Translations under genes and position numbers: made by a program
Assembly: GCA_039029535.1 (NCBI GenBank)
Contig: JBCCFW010000169.1
Span: forward strand, 1 to 16,398
Origin: JBCCFW01 sp039029535
Lineage (GTDB): Bacteria; Acidobacteriota; JBCCFW01
Reading direction: 5' to 3'
DNA length: 16,398 bases
Shown here: one piece after another, positions 1-8,500 of the stretch
How positions within the stretch are numbered: position 1 is the stretch's first letter
Layout of the letters: each line of letters begins with the position of its first letter
Notes under the pieces: model-generated
Database searches by the model: none
What the model was told of the DNA's origin: nothing
What the model saw: only the letters and a program-made list of their open reading frames with translations

Positions 1-587
1 CCGATCTTCGGGTTCAGGTGGATGTCGACTTCATCGACGAAGTAGGCGACCTCCTGGGCACCACGGTTCTCGAGGGCAGCTCGAATCTGCTTCAAGCGGC
101 GGTTTCTCCGACGAGCCGACCAAGGGCAGCGGACGACGGGTCGCGGCATTCCCCACCGGATCCCGAGCTCACGCAACATGCGGTGCACGGTGCTGCGGCT
201 GACGCTGACACCGGTGACCTCGTCGAGAGCCTTGACCAGAAGTTCGAGAGTCCAGGTCGGCCGGGACCAGCCCCAGTTCCGGGGCGCCGCCTTGACGCAG
301 CGAGCCAGAGCCTCGAGCAAGTCGACATCGACCTTGGCCGAACCATTGGTCCGCCGACCGTCCTCCAAGGCTCCTTCTCCGAGGGCACCGAAGCGCTGGA
401 GAACTCGGACCGCGGTTGCAGGCGCGCAGCCCAGGAGTTCGGCGATGGTCGGCGTTCCGTGGCCCTCCGCGTACAGCAAGACGATCGTGATTCGACGAGA
501 CAAGCCAGCGTCACGGGTCTTGGAACGTCGCCGCTGCAAACGACGTCGCAACGGCCGGCGGAGACGGAGTACACTTCGTGCGCTCAA
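1..587 (-). CDS. IS630-family transposase, 5' part (runs off left edge)
   Basis: About 195 codons of a DDE transposase are visible; the gene continues beyond base 1. The N-terminal half is Arg-rich, followed by a helix-turn-helix (TPTIAELLGCAPATAVRVL) and a second winged-helix region (NWGWSRPTWTLELLVKAL, then STVHRMLRELGIRWG). The sequence ends in YFVDEVDIHLNPKIG, the first catalytic Asp block of IS630/Tc1-like transposases (Asp about residue 185). No ATG lies in this frame after the in-frame stop at 603-605. I chose the TTG at 587 because AGGAGG (597-602) sits 9 bases upstream. The ATG at 606 is in another frame and stops after about 30 codons. The second and third catalytic acids lie outside the window, so activity cannot be judged. 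An IS630 element next to a toxin-immunity locus fits an exchange-prone region. Confidence 0.85.
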   Translation of the reverse strand, partial: MSARSVLRLRRPLRRRLQRRRSKTRDAGLSRRITIVLLYAEGHGTPTIAELLGCAPATAVRVLQRFGALGEGALEDGRRTNGSAKVDVDLLEALARCVKAAPRNWGWSRPTWTLELLVKALDEVTGVSVSRSTVHRMLRELGIRWGMPRPVVRCPWSARRRNRRLKQIRAALENRGAQEVAYFVDEVDIHLNPKI

Positions 588-592
588 GTAGC

Positions 593-640
593 AGGGCCTC
601 CTTCATGCGCTGGGCCAACAGCGCGTGGTCGGGAGGCCCT
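593..640 (-). promoter_or_regulatory. Nested palindrome over the transposase ribosome binding site
   Basis: Outer 9-bp arms AGGGCCTCC (593-601) and GGAGGCCCT (632-640) pair perfectly. Inside them a 6-bp stem GCGCTG (607-612)/CAGCGC (619-624) closes a 6-base loop. In a minus-strand transcript the 3' outer arm contains the GGAGG Shine-Dalgarno of the transposase, so the fold would hide it. IS10 and IS50 use comparable hairpins to block translation from read-through transcripts. Whether this lies just inside the IS terminus is not established, because the other end is outside the window. Confidence 0.6.
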
Positions 641-860
641 TTCTACATGATGTGGCGGAAGAGCCCGAATCCCCTTTCGCGGGATCTCATTTAGCTGCAT
701 CTCCTCCCGTGCGGATCGTGATGCTCTCCACTACGTTGAACCGCGGTCCGGACTGGTCATGCTCGTGGAGGTAGGAGTGGTGTCTTGGCCCAATTGAAGG
801 CCCGGCTGATGTGACTCAGTCGGGCGAAGAGCCATCTGTCGCAGCCGAGGTGAGGTGCTG
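641..860. other. Intergenic stretch with a possible gene remnant
   Basis: No convincing intact gene lies between the transposase palindrome and the SUKH-3 stop codon. On the minus strand a 42-codon open stretch (815 to 687) ends in a TGA. It reads like the C-terminus of a protein (…HHSYLHEHDQSGPRF, then NVVESITIRTGGDAAK), but it has an upstream in-frame stop at 816-818 and no start codon. It may be the tail of a decayed immunity or toxin cassette, or chance. No terminator with a T-run was seen. The IS630 outer end, expected at a TA dinucleotide, probably lies in this stretch but I cannot place it. Confidence 0.3.
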
Positions 861-1322
861 TCAGTCGAGGTGAATGGACTCCCCGAGTTCTCCAAGAATC
901 AGCGAATTGAGAGCTGTCTCGATGCAGTCGCCCAGAATCCAGGCGTCGTCCATCAAGCAGAGCACTTGTCCGGAGTCACCCATCGCGAGATAGGTTTCTC
1001 GGTTGTCTGCCTCTCCTATCGGGCAGAGCTTGATGTCGAGCGCGTTCTCGAACTCGATGAAGCGATCTTGTTCTCCATCGGCAGCTGTTGGGTCGAATCC
1101 GAAGCTACGCCTGGCCACTGAGCGGCCTGGGCCCGACTGCTCCAGCCAGAGTCCTCCGAGTTCGGTCAAGGCCGCTCTGGCGGCTTCGGTAATGCAGAAG
1201 GGGTTAGGGGAGAAGAAGTCGCTCTCCCACCGCACTACCAGATGGCTTACGTCTCTCTGGGGCGACCAACCTGCGCTTCTCAGGCAGGTGATTGACTCTC
1301 TGCGTAGTAGCTCTGTTCGCAT
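861..1322 (-). CDS. SUKH-3 family immunity protein
   Basis: A 153-aa cytosolic protein. Features typical of the SUKH-3 branch of the SUKH immunity superfamily are visible: the opening LRSAGWSPQRDV, the central ALTELGGLWLEQ, the FGFDPTAADGEQDRF segment, PIGEADNRETYLAMGDSGQV, and the tail ETALNSLILGE. SUKH proteins bind and neutralise the toxin domain encoded just upstream, and SUKH members are common partners of deaminase toxins. I chose the ATG at 1322 because GAGG (1330-1333) lies 7 bases upstream and the toxin stop codon is only 4 bases away. The earlier in-frame ATG at 1340 has no ribosome binding site and would overlap the toxin gene by 14 bases. GC is near 57% on one hand-counted line, below the RHS body. 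Its role as the cognate antidote is inferred from family and position. Confidence 0.85.
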   Translation of the reverse strand: MRTELLRRESITCLRSAGWSPQRDVSHLVVRWESDFFSPNPFCITEAARAALTELGGLWLEQSGPGRSVARRSFGFDPTAADGEQDRFIEFENALDIKLCPIGEADNRETYLAMGDSGQVLCLMDDAWILGDCIETALNSLILGELGESIHLD

Positions 1323-1326
1323 TGCC

Positions 1327-2540
1327 TTACCTCGCTCCATCGACTAAATCAAACTCGTCGAGCAACACCTCGCAGGTGGGGCAGGCCGGTAGCTGCCGTT
1401 GGTGCTTTGGCTTCCCCGGAGCCTTCACCTGTCGCACGTGGCTCACGCCTCCTCGCGGGTCTACTCCTGCATCAAGTGCTTGCGAGATGCAAGAGGGCTC
1501 GACGCACCTGCCGTGTGATCTTGAGCGCTCGCCGGTGGGGATCGAGTCCAGCACTCGTTGGACCTCGGGATGTAACGTAGGAGGATCAGCGCCTCGCATG
1601 CTAGTGGCAGTGAATGTGCGGTCCCCGACTTGCAGGGCGCCGGCCGCGCCAGGTCGTGGCGAGAGTGACTGGGCAGCGTCAGCTGCTTCTGTTGCGGCTG
1701 TCCTGGCCAACTCTGCGGGACAGGTATTGTGAACCAGCACTCCGGGTGTTGCAATCAGGTACGTGTGTGCAGAGGCGACTTCGATGTTGAATACAGCATG
1801 AGGTTGCTTCACTTCTCTTCGGCTAGACAGCCGGATTGTAGTGCCTGCTGCTGAGAGTAGTGGTGCGCCTTCGGGTACCTCTCCGGCTGGTGTCCAGCCG
1901 GTTCCGTGGATCCACATGGGATGCTCGGGCGTTACGGTGACCTCTTCGGTCAGGCCAAGGTCGTCGGCCAGCACGAGGGTGACGACCGTGCTCTTGGGCG
2001 TTTCGAACGTACGGAGTACTGGGTGATGGCTCAGTAGGCCTGTCTCTGGGTCCAGGGTTACGACTTGGTCCCCCTCTTCTAGTGCCTCGATAGGCTTCGT
2101 ACCTCCGGGTACATGGACAAGTGTGCCTGCGACAAAGCAATTGGTGTGACCACCAAGCGAGTCTGCTGCTCGTGTAGCGCTTGTTGACTGAAGTGCTGAG
2201 TCGGCTGTCTCAAATGCATCGTCGAGATGGCGTACTGATCGAAGGGCTCGTGCTCCGGGCAGGATGATCTCAGCAGTTCGTAACACGTCTTGTCCGATGA
2301 GGAGGCTGAAGCTGAGATAGTCGTCTTGTTCCCACGCTTCGGTTGCTTCGTAGGAGCTTGTTCCCAGGCGCAATATGTCGGAGAAACCCTTGGCGATGTC
2401 TCCGCCGGTGGCAACCAAGAAGTCTGTTGCGACATCGTCCCAGCTGCCATCTCCGCCGTACTTCACGTTGGCGTGAAGCGAGTCGATGGCGCCATCGATG
2501 TTGTTGGCCCAGTCCGCTGGAACGCTGGCGGTTCCAAGAG
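1327..2540 (-). other. Lower-GC exchangeable C-terminal toxin cassette of the RHS gene
   Basis: This 3' end of the RHS gene encodes everything after the core motif DPLG: linker, Hint domain and deaminase tip. Hand counts of single 60-base lines give about 53% GC (2161-2220) and 52% (2281-2340). A line in the RHS body (4141-4200) gives 68%. The shift begins close to the end of the conserved RHS core, where toxin tips of RHS proteins are known to be swapped by recombination. The right boundary is approximate. Confidence 0.6.
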
Positions 2541-5500
2541 GGTCGATTCGTGACAGTGGATTGTTCCCGACGTACGCGTACCCATTCCCGAGATTCAGGT
2601 CGTCTCCCCAGATCCCGATCGGGTCTCGCGTCGTGAACCGACCCAGCCGCGGGTCCATGTATCGCGCCCGGTAGTCGTAGAGCGAGAGCTCTTCCTCCCA
2701 GCGCCGACCCGTGAACAGGAACGGATTGCCCACCGTCGACTCGTCGTGCTCGACGCCACCGGCCAGCACGGTCGGCCAGCCGTAGTCGTCGTACTCGACC
2801 GTCTCGATGAGATTGGCGCCGTAGCCGGTCACCACGCGCACGCTGGCCAGGTCGTCGGTAACGAACCAGAGACTCTGGCCCTCGATGTCGGCCTGGAGCA
2901 GGGAGTCCAGGTAGAGACCGTGCACGTACGAGGCGATGAGCTCGCCAGCCTCGTCGAACTCTTCCAGCACCTGGAGCTCGTCGTTGGCTCGGTAGCGGCT
3001 CTCAGTGGCCCCGAGCTGTGTCGTGCTCTTGCGGAACACTCGCCCGAAGACATCGCGAGCGAACTCGACCGTGAGGTCGTCTGATGCCCGACGCGCTCGG
3101 ACGAGACGGTTGCGGTAGTCGTAGTCGTACGTCCACTTGAGGTCGCCCTGCGTCTCGACGAGGTTCCCGCGTGGGTCGTAGAGGTGCGTTCCCAGCGGGC
3201 TCGTCGTGTAGGCGTTGACTTGGAAGTCCGCAGCCCCACCGTCCTCGTGGAGCGTGGAGTCCATCGTGTAGCCCTGGACCGCGCCACCGACCGTCACCGT
3301 CTTGCGGTTCTGAACACCGTCGAGGTCGTAGGTCGTGGTCGCCGGCGGCTCGAGGCCCACCTGAATCGTGGAGCTCACCAGGCGGTCGAAGGAGTCGTAG
3401 CCGTAGGTCCGGGCCTTGCCTCCGAGAAGGTCGAGCTCCGAGAGCTTGTTCCCGACGAGATCCCACTGGAGCTCACGGTCGTCGATGAGCGCGCCGTCGG
3501 TGCGGTGCTCTTGTCGCTTCACGCGGCCCGCCTCGTCGAAGTAGGTCCTCGTGACCAGCCCGCGATTCCGAGCGACCTGCTCGGCCCGACCGCGACCGAG
3601 GTAGTCGTAGGTCGCGATGTAGGCGAGCTCGGGTGCGGTCTGCTTGATCGCCCGGACCTCCGGAAGCGGTCCGAGAACGTCGCCCCGTGTCGCCATGCGG
3701 GGCTCGAGCTCGATGACCCGGCCGCTCGGGTAGGTCTTGCTCCGCACGAGGCCCATGGCGTCGACGTGACGCTGAACCGTGAGCTCCCGATCCGTGCCCT
3801 GCTCGCGGACGATCTCGGTCGTCATGTTGCCGAGCGAGTCGTAGGCGCGTTCGACCTCGGAGTCGTCGTCCTCCGCGAAGACGATGCGACCCAGGCCGTC
3901 GTGGGTGTAGGTCTCGTAGCTCGTGTCGGGGTCGGCGCCGCCGGATCCGATCGAGACGACCTTGGCGACGAGACGGTTCGCCGCATCGTGGACGTGGGTC
4001 ACCTCGGTCAGGCCGTCGGCCTCGACGATGTTGCGCTCGTTGCCGAAGGCATCGTGCTCGACCAGTCGAAACGTCTTGTCGGCGTAGATCGTCGTCTCCA
4101 CGCGGCCGCGGTCGTCATGGAGGTAGCCCGTCTCATGGCCGTTGTCGTCGACTCGGGCCACCAGGCGGCCGGCGTCGTCGTGGACCATTCGGGTGACGAT
4201 GGGCTTCTCCTCGGGAGGTGCCCCCGGGCGCGGACGCTGCTCGGTGGTCAGCACGCGTCCCAGACCGTCGTGGGTGACCGCCGTCTCTCCGCCCAGCGGA
4301 TCGATGGTGAGGACGACATTGCCGACCGAGTCGTGGAAGAAGCGGGTCACGCCTCCGTCGGGCGCCTTGGTCCACGACCGGCGGTTGAGCACGTCGTAGC
4401 CGTGATGGGTGCTCCGGGTCACCACCTCCCCGGTGAGCTGCGAGATCTCACGCGAGATCTCCTCGATGACGTTGCCGTTCGGGTCGTAGACGATCTCGGT
4501 CTCGTTCCCGACCGGATCGAGCGTCCGGCGAGAGCGGTTCACGCGGTCGTAGAAGAGATCCGTCGGATTCCCGTGGTGGTCGAGCTGCACGACCGGGAGC
4601 TCGCAACCCAGGCACCAGGTCGTGCTCGACTGGGCAGCCCCCTCGTCGATCGGGAGCTGGCTCAGGATGTCGAAGAACGCCACTGAGGACGACAGGATGC
4701 GTCCATCAGCCAGGACATCGCGGTCGGTCTCGCCCAGGCGCACGGAGGTGCCGGAGCCATCGTTGCCCTCGATGAGCTCGTGGACGACGTTGCCAGCCCA
4801 ATCCGGCGTGAGGGCCGTGCGGTTCCCGACCGGATCCACGGTGACTCGCAGGCGACCGAAGCCGTCGTACTCCATGGTCGCGACCTGCGGCTCGGGTTGG
4901 TTCACGCCCACCACGGTGCGAATGACCTTGCCCTCAGCGTCGTAATCGGTCTGAGTGACGAGCTCGTCCGCGCTCGTGCCAAGACCACAGGGGTCGGCCT
5001 CAGAGAGCTGCGGAGCTTCGACCTGACGGAAGAGCCGGCCCTGAGCGTCGAACTCGAAGCGCGTTCGGTCGAACGGCGCCTCACAGCTCGTGGCGCCTGC
5101 ACGACGGGTCTCGATGATGTTCCCGAAGACGTCGTGGTCGTTCTCGATCCGCATGAAGACGCCAGGCTCGACCTCCTGCTCCTGAGCGAGAAGCCGTCCT
5201 CGCGTGTCGTAGGTGAAGCGCGTCGTCCACGTCGAGTTGGCGGCATCGGCCGAGTTGAAGGGAACGACCCTGTCGACCTCGGTCCGGACCACGCGACCGG
5301 CTCGGTCGTAGTAGTTCCGCGTCTCGATCGTCTGGGCGGGCAAGGGGCCGTCGCCATCCAGGTCGACGGCAGGTGAGCGGGTGGCAAGCACCCAACCAAG
5401 GGCGTTGTGTTCGGTCTCGGTCGTGTTGCCGTTCGGGTCCGTCCTCGTCTTGACCCGACCCGCCAGGTCGTAGGCGAAGCTCGTGGTGAGCTTCAAGCCC

Positions 5501-8500
5501 TCGGGATCGGCGATGCTCTCCTTGACCAGGCCCTGGCTCGGACCGGACTCGTAGTACCTCTGCTCACTCTCGACGACGATGGGAAGCCCGTCGTCACCAG
5601 AGCGGCCTGGGACGTGGGCCCGAGGGCTCCGTGAGTGAGTCGGACGACCCGTGAGCAGGTCGGGAGTAGTCGAGCCAGAGGACAGCTCGTGCAGCACGCC
5701 GTCCTTGTCCTGCACGGTCTGGTTGCTCGTCACGAGCGTCTCGTGGTAGCCACGCGTCGTCTGCTTCAGCCATGGCACGGACTCCACGCCCCCCGTCGGT
5801 CCGAAAGCGAGGTCGTCCGTCAGGTGCTGCCGCTCGCGCGTGACGACACCGTGAAGCTCGGCCTGCTGGTCCAGCGAGGCACAGCACGCACCGCTGTCGC
5901 TCTGGAAGTCGTACTGGTAGGACGTCGCGAGGATCTCGAGCCCGACGTTGAGCGGAGCACCGTCGTCGAGCCACTCGGGTGGCGGCATCTCGTAGGGTTG
6001 GGAGAGACGATGGCTCTCGGCCTGACGGGCCTGGAGCCGCGGCAGCAGCTCGTGGTTCTTGCGGAAGGGAACGGTCAGGACTTGGCTGCCTCCCGGCGAC
6101 TGCGCGAAGCTGGCCTTGCGCGTGCGGCCCAGGTGCTCCGCGTGCGACTGGTAGTACTCGGGGTCGTCCTGGCGCTTCTTGGACGCGACCGTCGGACGAT
6201 TCTCCTTCGAGGTCGTGGGCTCGTCTGGGTTCGCCAGGCCCGTGTACCGGCGGGTGCGCTTCTCTCGACCGAGCGAGTCGAACCCGTGGTGGCTCACGCG
6301 ACCATGGTCGTTGACGATGACATCGAGCACCGGCTGCTGCACGGGCGTGTCGGGCGTCCAGTCGTGGGGGATCTCCAGGTCGGGTAGCGAGATCTCGTAG
6401 TGGTAGTGCGTGACCTGGGGTTCGACATGAGCCGCATCGCCCCGGGTCTGACGCGCCAGGCGGCCAGAACGAAGGAGCCCCGCCTTGGCGCCACAACTGC
6501 TCACGTCTTCGGCGACCTGCTCCTCGGTGAGCAGGACTTGCTCCTCGTAGTACTCGTTCTTCAGGACGAGGCCGAAGGCGTCTCGGATCTCGGTGATGCG
6601 AGCGGAAGTCCAGATCGGCGCGGGCGTGCTGTAGGAGTAGCTTCGAGTGAGGCTCTCGGTCTCACCGTCTTCCAGGTCCTCAACCCCTTCGACGGGCGGG
6701 CTGGTGACCGAGGTGAGAAGGCCTGGCCAGGAACCACGCTCCGGCTCCAAGCCATCGAGCAAGAACCACGAGTACCAGTTGGAGTGGGTGTCCCGACGGT
6801 CGTAGTCGTAGGTCCAGGTCGCGCCATCCTGACGCGTGGACGCGACCACTCGGTCCAACCAGCAGTCGCCGTGATGGAAGCAGAAGTCGTAGAGGTTGGG
6901 GATCCGCTCCCAGTCCCAGCTCAAGACGGTCGTGCCCGCGTCGTTCACCACGCTGGTCAGGTACCAGCGAGGTGTCTTGGGCTCGACCGAGACGCTGATC
7001 TGCGGCAGCAGTCGCTCGATCTGATCGCTCGTGCAGGACGCGTCAGCGGGCCCTTCGTCACCATGAAGCAGCCCGAAGCAAGGAAGGTCCTCATCCAGGA
7101 GCTCCGGTAGCTCCGAGTAGTCCGAGTCGAAGGAGCAGGCACTCGTGTCGTAGCCGGCGCACTCGGGATCGGGGCAGGACGAGTCCGGCAGCAGGCAGTC
7201 CACGCACGCGGGGTCGAGGCACTCACCCGAGAAGCCCTGGCAGTCCTCGAAGTAGGTCATCGGATCATTGAGACGGCAGTCGTCGCAACCCGAACCGGTC
7301 ATCAGGCAGTCGAAACACGGGTGGTCGTCGCAGGAGGCCGGATGACCCTCAGGCTCGAAGAATCGCAAGAAGGCGAGATCCGGGTGCTCGGCAGCAAGGT
7401 CTTGAGCGAGCCCCTCGTCCATCTCCTCCCGCTCGGTGTACTGGAGCTCGAGGGCGTTGCCGAAGGAATCCACCACTCTCGCGAGGCGCGCGACGAAGTC
7501 GCGTCCCAGGGGGTAGAGGCCAGGGAACGTGCTCGCACCGGGAGCAGGGTGGTTCGGATCGAGATTCGGGTGATTCGGATCCTCGGCCAGGTCGCAGACG
7601 ACCGTCTCGAACTCGAAGGTGATCGAGCTCTCGGTCACGAGCTCGAACCGGCAGGTGTCCCGGTCGACCAGGTTGATCTGGTCGTTGTTCTCGCTGTTGA
7701 CGTACCGGTCCTGCCAGCGCGTGGCGCCACCTGACGTGTTCGCACCGAGGTCCCAACGATTGGACTGCTGGAAGAAGTGGCGCATCCGGCCTCGCCCATC
7801 GAGCAAGACCAGGTCGCGATACTGGGAGCGGCCGGCGCTCGGATAGCTGGCCCGCAGCGTCATCTCCCAGGGGAAGAACCAGCCCTCACCGAAGGCCTCA
7901 GACCCCTTGTAGAGCTCGTTGCCGAAGATGAGGCTTCTCTCGCCAGCGACAGGGACTTGATGACGCGAGCGGTGCGTCCGCGCCATGGTCACCGGAAGGT
8001 CGGGGACGAGCCCGGGGGTCTGGAAGTCCACTTCGTGGAGCTGGAACTCCCCCCGCCCCAATGAGGCGCTGGCGCCAGAGCCACAGCTCATGCTGGCGCT
8101 GAGCGGGCAGTCGGGCGGCGCGCTGTCGACGACGGACGTCGCGTAGGCCTGGCACTCCCAGCGGCACGGGTCCGTGCCGCCCAAGGCCCAGGGCAGGTGG
8201 GCCTGAGCCTCCTCGAGGGTCTGGAGGGTCACGCAGGTGTTGTCGGTCTGGTCCCACGGCGTGTCGTCGGGGAAGACCTTGAGCACGCGGTCTCCCGAGC
8301 ACGTGCCGTCCGTCGTGTCGTTCCAACCAGTCAGGGCTTCCCGATAGCCAGCATCACAGCACTCGGGTTCGGTGCCGTTCCAATCCGCGCCGTCCATCCA
8401 GTACATCTCGTTGGCCGCGCAGTCGCCTTCGCTCATGTCGAAGCAGGCGAGGCCGCCGCAGTTCGCATCCGGCGACCACTTTCGAGGCGGCTCCAAGGGG

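Noticed and set aside
18..650. Plus-strand 210-aa frame at the left edge
   Set aside because: The minus strand encodes a clear IS630 transposase in this interval; the plus frame is its shadow.
3184..4686. Plus-strand frame of 500 aa inside the RHS gene
   Set aside because: It is antisense to the YD repeats, and its apparent regularity reflects the repeats on the other strand.
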